A stretch of DNA of 64,000 nucleotides from Blastopirellula marina DSM 3645 (GTDB taxonomy: Bacteria > Planctomycetota > Planctomycetia > Pirellulales > Pirellulaceae), in assembly GCF_000153105.1 (NCBI RefSeq), contig NZ_CH672376.1, forward strand, positions 2,046,855 to 2,110,854, read 5' to 3'. The first letter of the stretch is position 1, and every line of letters begins with the position of its first letter. Shown piece by piece: positions 1 through 9,087 of this stretch. The translations under genes and the position numbers were made by a program. The notes below the pieces were generated by a model. That model saw only the letters and a list, made by a program, of their open reading frames with translations. It was not told the DNA's origin and did not search any database.

Positions 1-381
1 CTGGAACATGGAAACGCGCGCGTCCGTGAGGACCTGCGGCGTGGAGGAGCTATGCCCCCAAAAAACCGTGGTCGAAAAGTCCAATTGCTGATAGAGCGGC
101 ATCTGGTCGATGTAGGGTAGAATCGAGATTCGCCAATTGATCGATTTCGTATAAGGGACCCCGGCGGTGCTGCCGGCCGGAAAGCGACCATACGTATCAT
201 GATAATTCTGCATCGCCAGCCCAATCTGCTTCAGATTGTTCTGGCAAGACATCCGCCGCGCGGCTTCGCGGGCCTGCTGCACGGCCGGTAGGAGAAGCGC
301 GATCAAGACGCCGATGATCGCGATGACCACCAAAAGTTCAACAAGGGTAAAACCAGATGTAGTACGAGACCGAAGAGTCAT
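1..381 (-). CDS. DUF1559 pseudopilin-like protein, partial (3' end outside window)
   Basis: The gene starts at an ATG whose complement lies at 379-381 and runs off the left edge after 127 codons without a stop. The N-terminus carries the prepilin-type signature [15 protein letters not shown] followed by the planctomycete DUF1559 continuation ([12 protein letters not shown], then [18 protein letters not shown]). In this family the Gly-Phe bond is the expected prepilin-peptidase cut, the hydrophobic helix anchors the protein in the membrane, and the body is exposed outside. It is the third DUF1559 gene in a minus-strand array and closely resembles the gene at 989-2014 over the visible part. The specific role of DUF1559 proteins is not established. 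Confidence 0.9.
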   Translation of the reverse strand, partial: MTLRSRTTSGFTLVELLVVIAIIGVLIALLLPAVQQAREAARRMSCQNNLKQIGLAMQNYHDTYGRFPAGSTAGVPYTKSINWRISILPYIDQMPLYQQLDFSTTVFWGHSSSTPQVLTDARVSMFQ

Positions 382-497
382 GCGAATCACTTTCTATCGA
401 TACCAGGCATGCAAGGATGAGACAAAGTCAGCTAGCGGCCGAAAATTGTGGCTTGGGATGAACTCCGCCGCCGTTCGGGGCGCTGCTTCCAATCGCT

Positions 498-950
498 CTA
501 TTTCTTGAGGTCGAACTCAAAACGACCAGCAGTTCCTTCCGCGACTTCAATTTGCAGCGGAGTCGTTTGTTCGTGTTGGAACTTTCGTGGAATCAGGTTG
601 GGTTGAGCTTTCTTCACAACGGGAGTCGGCTTGGCGTCGTCAAGCGGAGCAACGTTGCTAAGGTCCATCGGCGGATGGATGACCACCTGGTAAACGCCGT
701 ACGGCACATGCTCGAAGTTCGCTTCGCCGGTCGAAGTGATCTTGGCGCCGCCGCCGGCGCCGGAAAGATCAATCAAGCCTTCGCCGAGGGGGGATCCGCC
801 CGACAAGATCTGAATGACGATCGGTTTGCCGGGATCGAGTGGGCGACCAAGGTTGGGGCCGCACCCCAAACAAAGCAAGCAGCCGGCGACGCCGACCCAA
901 GTCATTTGAAAAGCATTTGTCACAAGACGCTCCCGAGTTGACCAATTCAA
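498..950 (-). CDS. small predicted lipoprotein of the DUF1559 array
   Basis: A 150-residue protein, with a TTG as the longest start and an in-frame ATG at 905. Both forms keep a hydrophobic segment ending in LCLGC, which fits a lipobox with Cys as the lipidated residue. The rest looks like a small beta-rich domain: a Gly-rich turn (SGAGGGAKITSTGEANFE) and a V-x-YGVYQVVI strand, as in carboxypeptidase-regulatory-like surface domains. It lies about 40 bp after the DUF1559 gene at 989-2014 and before the partial DUF1559 gene, so co-transcription is likely. Start choice is uncertain because neither candidate has a clear ribosome-binding site. No exact function is recognised. Confidence 0.75.
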   Translation of the reverse strand: MNWSTRERLVTNAFQMTWVGVAGCLLCLGCGPNLGRPLDPGKPIVIQILSGGSPLGEGLIDLSGAGGGAKITSTGEANFEHVPYGVYQVVIHPPMDLSNVAPLDDAKPTPVVKKAQPNLIPRKFQHEQTTPLQIEVAEGTAGRFEFDLKK

Positions 951-988
951 TCAAAAACCGATAGACGCTGCGTGAATTGCGATCGCCC

Positions 989-2014
989 CTAGTAGGGTCC
1001 GATCACTTCGCCGTCGTCACGAACCGACAGCTTCGACAGCAACGTGAAATCGATCGTTTGCGGAATGAAGTGAACCGAACCATCGGCGAAAACTGCTTGA
1101 ATGCCGCCGGGGTGGAACGAATTCAAGACGGTGTTTGGCGCATACTGGTTGTAGGCGTTCGACGGCGCACCTGACTTCCAGTACGTGTTGGGGGCGACGC
1201 GGACCGTGGTGATGCCGCCGGCATAGATCGTGCCGGTATAGGTGGCGATATCCGTCGTAGATGTGTAGTGCGTCTCGCTGTTGAAAACCCAGCCGTGCCA
1301 ACCGCCGAGCGGATTGGCGCTCTTTTCAACGCCGTCGACTTGTCCCGACTGCTCGGCGATCAGGATCGTATTGGAAGTTCCGTCCAGGCATTCCTGCAGG
1401 CCGATTCCCTTTAAGGTTCGCATCATGCCGTTTTCGCAAAGCGCGCCGTACCGTAGCGCCGACGAGGCGGTGCAGAGATCATCGCGACCGGCTGGGTCCG
1501 GATAGGCGCCGACGACGCCGACGTAGTCCATTACCTGACAATCGATATCGACGCCGCCAGACGTTCGACCGCTATAAACGATGTCTTTGCGATTGGTCAT
1601 CTCGAAGGCGCTAGAGGGACACTGAAACATCGGCACGCGCAGGTCGGACAGCACCTGAGGAGTCGCTGAGTGTGCCCAAAACGAACCATGCGCATGATCA
1701 AGTTGCTGATAGGCGGCATTCTGTTCGATGTAAGGAAGCATCGCGACGCGCCAATTCGCGGCGTTTTTCTGGTCGGTGGCGGCGGACGAAGACGTAGCGC
1801 CGGCCCCGGCCGGAAAGCGGCCGTACGTGTCGTGGTAGTTTTGCATCGCCAGGCCGATCTGCTTCAGATTGTTCAGGCAAGACATTCGCCGCGCGGCTTC
1901 ACGCGCCTGCTGGACGGCCGGTAACAACAAAGCGATTAAGACGCCGATGATCGCAATGACCACCAGGAGCTCAACGAGCGTAAAACCGTCAGGTCGTCGA
2001 GTTCGGAAAACCAT
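989..2014 (-). CDS. DUF1559 pseudopilin-like protein
   Basis: A full-length 341-residue DUF1559 protein. It has the N-terminal prepilin motif [15 protein letters not shown] at about residues 10-24, the family continuation [15 protein letters not shown], a conserved central [12 protein letters not shown] segment, and the C-terminal [19 protein letters not shown] motif typical of the family. The ATG at 2014 places only ten residues before the prepilin cleavage site, as expected. A small lipoprotein gene follows closely at 498-950. In planctomycetes this family is highly expanded and often sits beside such lipoproteins; a surface role is inferred, not shown. Confidence 0.93.
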   Translation of the reverse strand: MVFRTRRPDGFTLVELLVVIAIIGVLIALLLPAVQQAREAARRMSCLNNLKQIGLAMQNYHDTYGRFPAGAGATSSSAATDQKNAANWRVAMLPYIEQNAAYQQLDHAHGSFWAHSATPQVLSDLRVPMFQCPSSAFEMTNRKDIVYSGRTSGGVDIDCQVMDYVGVVGAYPDPAGRDDLCTASSALRYGALCENGMMRTLKGIGLQECLDGTSNTILIAEQSGQVDGVEKSANPLGGWHGWVFNSETHYTSTTDIATYTGTIYAGGITTVRVAPNTYWKSGAPSNAYNQYAPNTVLNSFHPGGIQAVFADGSVHFIPQTIDFTLLSKLSVRDDGEVIGPY

Positions 2015-2570
2015 GCCAGAACCTTTGTGTGTTGAAGTTCGCTACGATGCGAGAACGAAAGCTTGTAAGAATGAAAAATGCTGGCCCAAGTTCGGCTTAC
2101 GCCGACCAGAGGTGATACAACGTGATATCTAAGATGCAAAAAAAAGCAGCGTTAGCCCGCGAAAGAGCAATTAACGCAATTGTCGTACCACGACCTGCCC
2201 TGCCGTGGGGGGAACCGGCGGCTGAAGTCGTCGAACGGAGGCTGTATCGAGGAATACAGCAATAAATCTGAAATAGTGGAGGCGTTTTGCGTCTTGCCCC
2301 CCCAAGGAAAAGCGGCTGAGAGATGACGAGAAAGCATGCGGGACTTACTCCCAGCGGTTGCCGGGGAAGAGAATGCTTAAAATCACGGCAGGAACCCAGC
2401 AGGCGACCAACCAACAGTCCCGTCGCCGCGCAGCGCGCCAGTCGCGATTGTCCGGCTTGGCGCCGCGCCGGGCATTTTCATGCTTCTCAGGGGTGCTTAA
2501 AGCAAAAAAAAAATGCTGCAGCCAAGCGAGTGGCTGCAGCGATCGCGATCACTTGAAGTCTTGAGAAAGA
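2015..2570. other. intergenic region upstream of the 2014 gene
   Basis: 556 bases without a convincing gene. The promoter of the minus-strand gene starting at 2014 should lie at its left end. Its right end holds the strong terminator of the gene ending at 2571. Short open frames on both strands lack family features and ribosome-binding sites. Confidence 0.6.
2504..2540 (-). terminator. rho-independent terminator of the DUF1559 gene 2571-3455
   Basis: Perfect 10-bp stem GCTGCAGCCA / TGGCTGCAGC with a 6-nt loop. Read on the minus strand it is followed by a run of ten T. It lies about 30 bp past the stop codon of the gene ending at 2571, so the 4962-to-2571 block ends here and the 2014-to-1 block is a separate transcript. 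Confidence 0.9.
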
Positions 2571-3455
2571 TTAGTAGTCGCCCACGACTTTGCCGTCGAT
2601 CGGATTGGTCAGATTACCCCAAACCGTCGGATCGACTGTGCCGCTTACATTGCGAACGCTGCCGTCTCCCAGGCCGATATTCATCGCCCCAGGATGCGGC
2701 GAACTGCCGCCGCCGGTAGCGCGACTAGCGTTGGAGTAGATCGGCGTAATCTGCGGTACGGGACACGTGCCGGTTTGAGGATCGACGGTGCGGCAAATCT
2801 GAGGAGTCCATCTTCCTTCAGAGTTCGCCCACAGACTTGATTCGTTCGCGGCGCACTGGCCATATCGCTCGCCGAAGAAGACCGTGTTTGACAAGCCGTC
2901 GGTAACCGTGGCGATGTTCGTCGCACCTTCCTGATTGTTGGTGGCGCGATCGCAGAACGCCATGTAGTTCACGCCGTAGTTGCTGATCGCATGCGTCGCG
3001 TCGGGCCCCGTGGGATAACCATAGCCGGTCGCTGCGGCAGGGCTTCGTTCGGACGGACAGCGATAAGCTTCGATAATGTACTTGTAGACCGGCTGACCAC
3101 TGTAGGAGTTGTCCATGCCGCCGCCGACGCTGATGGCGCCTTGATACAGAGTGTTCTGTTCGATGTACGGTAGGATATGGAAAAAGAACGAGCCGGAGAG
3201 ATCAAAAAACGGTCCCTTTCGTTCAACGCGCCCGTTCCAGTTACCCGACTTGGCGCCGGCCGGCGGAAAGAGGCCATAGGTGTCGTGCACATTGTGAGAA
3301 GCGAGGATCAGTTGTTTGATTTTGTTGGTGCATTCCATCCGACGAGCCGCTTCACGCGCCTGTTGAACAGCCGGAAGCAGCAGCGCAATGAGGACTCCGA
3401 TGATGGCGATGACAACCAGTAACTCAACGAGGGTAAAACCTTGGCGCTGTGTCAT
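2571..3455 (-). CDS. DUF1559 pseudopilin-like protein (paralogue A)
   Basis: A 294-residue DUF1559 protein starting MTQRQ directly before [15 protein letters not shown]. It has the family NKIKQLILASHNVHDTYG segment, an internal YRCPSERSP motif, a DGLSNTVFFGERYG motif, and the C-terminal SSPHPGAMNIGLGDGSV signature. It has the same length as the gene at 4078-4962 and is nearly collinear with it throughout, so the two are a tandem duplication. A lipoprotein gene (3589-3990) sits between the copies. It ends just before a strong terminator. Confidence 0.93.
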   Translation of the reverse strand: MTQRQGFTLVELLVVIAIIGVLIALLLPAVQQAREAARRMECTNKIKQLILASHNVHDTYGLFPPAGAKSGNWNGRVERKGPFFDLSGSFFFHILPYIEQNTLYQGAISVGGGMDNSYSGQPVYKYIIEAYRCPSERSPAAATGYGYPTGPDATHAISNYGVNYMAFCDRATNNQEGATNIATVTDGLSNTVFFGERYGQCAANESSLWANSEGRWTPQICRTVDPQTGTCPVPQITPIYSNASRATGGGSSPHPGAMNIGLGDGSVRNVSGTVDPTVWGNLTNPIDGKVVGDY

Positions 3456-3588
3456 TTCAACTCTCCTTTAACCAGGGAGGAAATACGGTGAAGAGACGAA
3501 ACGCTGGGGGGACCGTCTCCATGCATCAATTCAGTCAAAGGTGGAACAACGCCGGCGCTGGCCGCATGACGTCGGTGCGACGGCGTTG

Positions 3589-3990
3589 CTATTTGGGATT
3601 GCTGGAAATTTCGATCGGCGGGATTTGATTACTGCCGCTAGAAATCGTAACCGTCAACGGCGACGATTCTTTGTCACGATAAACTTCCGGAACGACGCTC
3701 TTTCCGCCCATCTCCGTGGGGACCTTATCGACCACCACGTAGTAGTCGCCCGGCGTGATTGGGTTGATGCTATCTTCGGTGATTTTGTACGCACCTTGGG
3801 CGTCGGCCGTGCCGTAGTGAATTCCTTTTGCGCCGTTGTCTTTGGGATAAAGCTGAACTCCGGCGCGGTCCAGCGGAGTTCCATCCATGGTCACTGTTCC
3901 CTGGAAGGTTTCACCTTCACTGCCGCAACCAACGAACAGCAACGACATCAGCGCGGCGCTGAGGAAGAATCCAACGAAATGCAATTTCAT
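3589..3990 (-). CDS. small lipoprotein, carboxypeptidase-regulatory-like
   Basis: A 133-residue protein with a clean lipoprotein signal: positively charged start, hydrophobic core, and lipobox LFVGC at about residues 18-22. The mature part reads as one beta-sandwich unit beginning FQGTVTMDGTPLDRAGVQLYP, with PGDYYVVVDKVP further on, as in the transthyretin-like carboxypeptidase-regulatory domains common on planctomycete surfaces. It lies between two near-identical DUF1559 genes on the same strand, about 90 bp after the upstream one. Probably co-transcribed and anchored in a membrane facing the periplasm. Partner and ligand are unknown. Confidence 0.85.
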   Translation of the reverse strand: MKLHFVGFFLSAALMSLLFVGCGSEGETFQGTVTMDGTPLDRAGVQLYPKDNGAKGIHYGTADAQGAYKITEDSINPITPGDYYVVVDKVPTEMGGKSVVPEVYRDKESSPLTVTISSGSNQIPPIEISSNPK

Positions 3991-4020
3991 AATTTCACCT
4001 GCTCCTAGAAATCGGCAACT

Positions 4021-4049
4021 CGCCGCGGTCGATCGAAATGACCGCGGCG
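4021..4049 (-). other. 10-bp perfect hairpin between DUF1559 and lipoprotein genes
   Basis: CGCCGCGGTC and GACCGCGGCG form a perfect 10-bp stem with a 9-nt loop, between the stop of the gene ending at 4078 and the start of the gene at 3990. No T-run follows on either strand, so it is not a classical terminator. It may stabilise the upstream 3' end or reduce read-through; that is inference. Confidence 0.5.
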
Positions 4050-4077
4050 ATCACGTGGTGGCTGCGAGACGAGAGAA

Positions 4078-4962
4078 TTAGAATTCACCAATGACTTTGC
4101 CGTCGATCGGATTGGTCAGATTGCCCCAAACCGTTGGGTCAACCGTGCCGGCGACATTGCGAACGCTGCCATCGCCTAGGCCGATATTCATTGCGCCTGG
4201 ATGGGGCGAACTGCCGCCGCTGCTCGAGATACCGGCGTTCTTGTAGTACGGAGTGATCTGCGGAACGGGGCAAGTGCCGCTGTTGACATTCACGCCGCGG
4301 CAAATCTGCGGCGCCCAAGTGCCGGAGGAATTCGCCCACAGGCTCGAATTATCGGAGGCGCATTGGCCATACCGTTCGCCGAAGAAGACCGTATTGGACA
4401 AGCCGTCGGTAATCGTGGCGATGGTCGACGCGCCTTCTTGGTTATTGTTAGAGCGATCGCAGAAGGCCATATAGTTCACGCCGTAATTGGAGATCGCATG
4501 CGTCCCATCGGGGCCGGTGGGATAACCGTACCCGGTGCCTGCTGCGGGACTTCGTTCCGACGGGCAGCGATAAGCCTCGATGATGTATCGGTAGACCCCC
4601 TGACCGTTGACGCTATTGTCCATATTGCCGCCGGCGCTGATGGCGCCGTCGTAGAGCGAATTTTGCTCAATGTACGGCAGAATATGGAAGTAAAACGAAC
4701 CGGCGAGATTATGGAATGGTCCCTTTCGTTCGACTCTCGCGTTATGTGCGCCCGACTTTCCGCCGGCCGGCGGAAACACGCGAAAAGTGTCGTGGACATT
4801 GTGCGACGCAAGCACGAGCTGCTTGATCTTGTTGACGCATTCCATCCGGCGAGCCGCTTCGCGGGCTTGTTGGACGGCGGGAAGCAGCAGTGCGATCAGC
4901 ACGCCGATAATCGCAATCACGACGAGCAATTCAACGAGCGTAAAACCTGAGCGACGGGCCAT
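4078..4962 (-). CDS. DUF1559 pseudopilin-like protein (paralogue B)
   Basis: A 294-residue DUF1559 protein with the prepilin motif right after MARRS, the SSPHPGAMNIGLGDGSVRNV signature and a C-terminal NLTNPIDGKVIGEF. It is very close to the gene at 2571-3455 in every block, differing mainly in scattered substitutions, which indicates tandem duplication. As first gene of the minus-strand block it is likely served by the AT-rich region beyond 5000. The downstream lipoprotein at 3589-3990 is probably in the same transcript. Confidence 0.93.
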   Translation of the reverse strand: MARRSGFTLVELLVVIAIIGVLIALLLPAVQQAREAARRMECVNKIKQLVLASHNVHDTFRVFPPAGGKSGAHNARVERKGPFHNLAGSFYFHILPYIEQNSLYDGAISAGGNMDNSVNGQGVYRYIIEAYRCPSERSPAAGTGYGYPTGPDGTHAISNYGVNYMAFCDRSNNNQEGASTIATITDGLSNTVFFGERYGQCASDNSSLWANSSGTWAPQICRGVNVNSGTCPVPQITPYYKNAGISSSGGSSPHPGAMNIGLGDGSVRNVAGTVDPTVWGNLTNPIDGKVIGEF

Positions 4963-5634
4963 GGCAATTCCTTTTAAAATGATTGATTAGATAATAAAAA
5001 GGAGGATTCTGGGCGACCGCGAATGCGGCGTAGCCTAGGGAAAAGAGCGTCTTCCGGCGAAACGCCAGCGGACCCCTGCGGCCAAAAGAAAGAGGAGGAA
5101 AATAGGCCCCAAGAATCACGCAAAAGACAGGAGGCATTTTTGCACACAGATGCAAAGTATAAAATGGAGAATGCCGCAAAAAAAATTATTAACACATAAA
5201 TAAGTAGTCGGCTTAGTTGTATTAAGGGGTTTGTGTGTGAAGAATCCCCTGCTAATGGACGGTCTATGGATGAAATCTCGCTGCTGTCAGGTTTTTCTCG
5301 TTGCACGATCCGAGCTCGCCAGCGCCATTGGGGCGGAGTTCAGAATCACATGCAGTTGGTTTGCAACCACCGCGATCTCAGCGGTATGGATTTGGTTGGA
5401 ACGCCCTGGCTGACCGATTCCTGCCAAGCGCGAAGCGGCTGTTTGCACCGCTCTCACTTCGCAATTCAACGCGCTGAAGCGGCCAAGACGAGTGGTTTGA
5501 CCTACCCCCCGATTTCCGGTTAGGCTGATCGATTCTAATACGAAGGATCGTCGGCGTTCCCCTGCCGTTGGCGATGCGGCGAAACCGATCACGCGGGGAC
5601 TTTGCAAGATATGGATAGGGTCGGGGCGCCTCGC
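4963..5634. other. divergent intergenic region before recQ
   Basis: About 670 bases between the minus-strand DUF1559 start and recQ. It includes an AT-rich stretch (about 5140-5225) suited to hold promoters for both directions. Several short open frames on both strands have no recognisable protein features. Confidence 0.5.
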
Positions 5635-7845
5635 ATGGAATCGACTTCTTTGGTCACTCACGAGCAATTGCTTTCGACCATGCAGCAATACTGGGGCTAC
5701 GAAGGGTTTCGCCCTTTGCAGCAAGAAGCGATGCAGGCCGTTCTGGACGATCGCGATTCGGTGGTCGTGATGCCGACTGGCGGCGGAAAGTCGCTTTGCT
5801 ACCAGGTCCCTGCCCTTTGCAAACCAGGTCTGGCGGTGGTGGCTTCGCCGCTCATCTCACTGATGAAAGATCAGGTCGATGCGCTGACGGCCTGCGGCAT
5901 TCAAGCGGCCTGTATTAACAGCACGATCACGGCCGACGAGCGTCGCCAGATCGCCGCCGATATTCGCAGCGGATCGATGCGCGTGTTGTACCTGGCGCCA
6001 GAGCGATTGCTCTCGGAGCGGATGCTCGACTTCTTGGCAGGCGCCGACGTCTCGTTTTTCGCGATCGACGAATCGCATTGCATCAGCGAATGGGGGCACG
6101 ACTTCCGTCCCGAGTATCGCATGATGAAGACGCTCAAAGAAAGCTTTCCCGGCGTCGGCGTGCACGCCTACACGGCGACGGCGACCGAAACGGTGCGGCT
6201 CGATATCGCGCAGCAATTGGGACTGGTCGACCCCGAGTTTCTCGTTGGTTCGTTCGATCGTCCGAACTTGAACTACCGTATCCTGCGCCGCGCCGATCGT
6301 TTGGCCCAGATCCAAGAGGTGATCGCGCGGCATCCCAACGAGTCAGGCATCGTCTATTGCATTCGCCGCGCGGATGTCGAAGCGATCGCCGAGCAATTAA
6401 ACGCGGCCGGCGTCAAAGCCCTTCCCTACCACGCCGGGCTCAGCGATGTGCAACGACAGCAGCATCAAGAAGCGTTCATCCAAGAGCGCACCGACGTGAT
6501 CGTCGCAACGGTCGCGTTTGGCATGGGGATCGATAAGTCGAACGTGCGTTACGTCATCCATGCCGGCATGCCGAAGTCGCTGGAAAGCTATCAGCAAGAA
6601 AGCGGCCGCGGCGGTCGTGATGGTTTGGAGGCGGAGTGCGTGCTGCTTTACTCCAGCGGCGACCTAGTCACCTGGAAGCGAATGCTGGGCGATTTGCCAG
6701 ACGCGGCGCAGCAAGCGGCGATGCGTTCGCTTGACGCACTCGATCATTTTTGCACCGGCGCCGAGTGTCGCCACCGCATGTTGGTCAGCTACTTTGGCCA
6801 GGAACTGGAAGCGGAAGAATGCGAAGCGTGCGACGTTTGTCTGGGGACGGTGGAGCTGGTCGAAGACGGGACCGTGCTAGGGCAAAAGATTCTCTCGAGC
6901 ATTCTGCGAACCGGCGAACGCTTTGGCGCCGATCACAACGCCAAGGTCCTGTGCGGCTCACGCGACAAGCGGGTGCTTGAGTTCGATCATGACAAGCTAA
7001 GCACCTACGGGCTGCTGCAAAACGAAAGTATTCGCAGCGTCCGGATGTGGATCGAACAACTGGCTGGCCAGCGCTATCTGGCCAAGACCGGCGAATACAA
7101 CGTGTTGAAAGTGACCGAAGCCGGTCGAGAGTTGCTACGCGGCGAAGTGACGCCGAAGCTGACCAAGCCGGACATTGCTGACAAAGCCGGCCCCGAGAAA
7201 AGCAGCGGCTCTAAGCGGCCGCGCAGGGCCGATGACTGGGAAGGGGTCGATCGCGAACTGTTCGAGTCGCTGCGTACGCTTCGCCGCGAAAAAGCGGAAG
7301 AAGCCGGCATCCCCGCCTACATTGTCTTTGGCGACAGTTCTCTGCGCGAAATGGCCCGCCATCGTCCTGCGACGCTCGAAAGTTTTCGGCTGATGAAAGG
7401 AGTCGGCGATAAGAAGTGCCAAGACTACGGCGAAGTCTTCACCCAGCACATCGTCAACTATTGCCAGCAGAACGGGCTGGAAGTGGAAGCGATGGAAGTG
7501 CAGGTAATCGCCGCTCCCCGCCGCGAGCCCCCTAAGAATCAATCGCAAGCTTTGAAGGACGCGTTCACATTGTTCGCCAAAGGGCAAACGGTCAACGAAG
7601 TCGCCAACGTTATCGGCCGCGCCGAGTCCACCGTGCAAGGCTATCTCGAGCAGTTCATTCGCGAAGAAAAGCTGGAAGATCCCACGGCTTGGGTCACCGG
7701 CGAAACCGCACGCCGTATTGAAGCGGCGATCGAAGAATGCGGAACCGGCGGACTGCGTCCGATCTATGAGCATCTGAATGAAGAAGTGCCGTATAGCGAG
7801 ATCCGGATCGTCGCGGCGTGTCTGCAGAACCGTGAAGCGGCTTAA
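5635..7845 (+). CDS. recQ: ATP-dependent DNA helicase RecQ
   Basis: RecQ unwinds DNA 3'-5' in recombination and repair. From the ATG at 5635 (an earlier in-frame ATG at 5602 adds eleven non-conserved residues) the protein is 736 residues. Visible are the Q-motif region (YWGYEGFRPLQQEA), Walker A MPTGGGKS at about 46-53, the DEXH box DESH followed by CISEWGHDFRPEY, helicase motifs TATAT, FDRPNLNYR, GFGMGIDK-type AFGMGIDKSNVR, and QESGRGGRDG. A zinc-binding Cys cluster follows (C-x-H ... CEACDVC), then RQC, an HRDC domain (FGDSSLREMARHRP ... GVGDKKCQDYG), and a C-terminal helix-turn-helix extension (FAKGQTVNEVANVIGRAEST). The full set of domains indicates a functional enzyme. No operon partner is seen. 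Confidence 0.97.
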   Translation: MESTSLVTHEQLLSTMQQYWGYEGFRPLQQEAMQAVLDDRDSVVVMPTGGGKSLCYQVPALCKPGLAVVASPLISLMKDQVDALTACGIQAACINSTITADERRQIAADIRSGSMRVLYLAPERLLSERMLDFLAGADVSFFAIDESHCISEWGHDFRPEYRMMKTLKESFPGVGVHAYTATATETVRLDIAQQLGLVDPEFLVGSFDRPNLNYRILRRADRLAQIQEVIARHPNESGIVYCIRRADVEAIAEQLNAAGVKALPYHAGLSDVQRQQHQEAFIQERTDVIVATVAFGMGIDKSNVRYVIHAGMPKSLESYQQESGRGGRDGLEAECVLLYSSGDLVTWKRMLGDLPDAAQQAAMRSLDALDHFCTGAECRHRMLVSYFGQELEAEECEACDVCLGTVELVEDGTVLGQKILSSILRTGERFGADHNAKVLCGSRDKRVLEFDHDKLSTYGLLQNESIRSVRMWIEQLAGQRYLAKTGEYNVLKVTEAGRELLRGEVTPKLTKPDIADKAGPEKSSGSKRPRRADDWEGVDRELFESLRTLRREKAEEAGIPAYIVFGDSSLREMARHRPATLESFRLMKGVGDKKCQDYGEVFTQHIVNYCQQNGLEVEAMEVQVIAAPRREPPKNQSQALKDAFTLFAKGQTVNEVANVIGRAESTVQGYLEQFIREEKLEDPTAWVTGETARRIEAAIEECGTGGLRPIYEHLNEEVPYSEIRIVAACLQNREAA

Positions 7846-8221
7846 GACGCACAGGCCTTTCTTCATCGTCCACCGCTCCATTTTTTGCAGTTGCGATTTC
7901 CCTGGGAAAGGAAGTACTGCGAATGACGATCGGTCTCCGCGATTCGCCAGGACGAGGGTGGTCGAAATGGTCGAGTGGAGTCACTTTTTTTGAGGCGCCA
8001 CCGACCCTCATCGATTGAGTCAAGGAATCCGTGGCAGCGCCAGTGCTGGCGAGAACGATCGCCTTTGGAAAGCGTGTTTTGGCGAATGAAGCAACATCAA
8101 CTGGCCCCAATTGAAGAAAATTGCCAGAAAATACCCATTATGGGGTTGATGGTCTTGGTCGATTTACCTACGTTCCCCCGCAGAATGGTGTGTTTTTCTT
8201 CGCCTTTTGAGGGGATTGGAT
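7846..8221. other. intergenic region, nothing recognised
   Basis: 376 bases between recQ and the FkbM-type gene, with no gene, RNA or strong hairpin that I can support. The promoter of the downstream gene is presumably here. Confidence 0.5.
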
Positions 8222-9019
8222 GTGAATCTATACAAGCGTTTACGTTTTTGGCATCGCGCCTGGCGATTTCGCCTGCGCTATGAAAAGCGGGGAGTGAACT
8301 ATCTGTTGAGCCGTAACCTGGCGGGTAAGACAGTTGTTGACGTCGGCGCCAACAAAGGCGTCTATTCATATTGGATGCATCGAAAAGTCGGGCGTACAGG
8401 ACGCGTCTTTGCGTTTGAGCCTCAACCGGAAATGGTTGAATTTATCACGGATATGAAGCAGTCCTTTGGGCTGGAGAATCTAAGTATCATTCCGGAAGGA
8501 GTTTCGTCGAAGCCGACCGAACTCCGGATGACGCGACGTCCGGGTAAGTGGGACTGTGCAACCTTCGAGGATCGTTCGCAGGAATCGTACGAATTCGAGT
8601 ATTTAACCATCAAGGTCACCACCCTTGACGAGCACTTCACAAAGGTCGATGCGCGACCGGTCAGTTTCATCAAGTGCGATGTAGAAGGTCACGAAGTGGA
8701 AGTGTTTCGCGGCGGCGAGTCAATCTTGACGGAAGATCGTCCTGATCTGCTGTTCGAATGTCTCTATGCTGAAAAAAATCGGGTCGATGTCTTCGCGTAT
8801 CTCCGCGAGATAGGCTATCGCGGATTCTGCTTTTACCGCGATGGATTTGCGCCGGTGGAGGAGTTTGTCGAGTTGAGACCATTTATTCACAAGCGTGCGT
8901 TCAAAGACTTTGTCTTTGTTCCAGAAGAACGCGCTCATCTTGTGCCGTTGGTCGACACGGGCCGCTCGCGGCTTTCACCAAAAGTAGCGACGCCAACTCC
9001 GGTACGATCAGCAGCGTAG
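8222..9019 (+). CDS. FkbM family methyltransferase
   Basis: A SAM-dependent O-methyltransferase of the FkbM type. Motif I is VVDVGANKGVYSYW, followed by an acidic FEPQPEM loop and the family hallmark KCDVEGHEVEVFRGG. I place the start at the GTG at 8222 because GAGGGGA at 8209-8215 is an ideal ribosome-binding site about 7 nt ahead; the longer form from TTG 8207 would begin inside that site. The N-terminal stretch (RLRFWHRAWRFRLRYEKRG) is strongly basic and may contact lipid or glycan. Such enzymes often modify polysaccharides or lipids, but no glycan genes flank it, so the substrate is unknown. Confidence 0.9.
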   Translation: MNLYKRLRFWHRAWRFRLRYEKRGVNYLLSRNLAGKTVVDVGANKGVYSYWMHRKVGRTGRVFAFEPQPEMVEFITDMKQSFGLENLSIIPEGVSSKPTELRMTRRPGKWDCATFEDRSQESYEFEYLTIKVTTLDEHFTKVDARPVSFIKCDVEGHEVEVFRGGESILTEDRPDLLFECLYAEKNRVDVFAYLREIGYRGFCFYRDGFAPVEEFVELRPFIHKRAFKDFVFVPEERAHLVPLVDTGRSRLSPKVATPTPVRSAA

Positions 9020-9042
9020 TTGTGAAAAATCCAATCGGATAG

Positions 9043-9066
9043 GCAAGGCGCAATTGGGCGCCTTGC
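9043..9066. other. hairpin between convergent genes
   Basis: GCAAGGCGC and GCGCCTTGC form a 9-bp perfect stem with a 6-nt loop, between the FkbM gene and the convergent dehydrogenase gene. No T-run follows on either side. It may protect both transcript 3' ends. Confidence 0.45.
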
Positions 9067-9087
9067 ATCGTCGGCGTCGTTCGGGCC

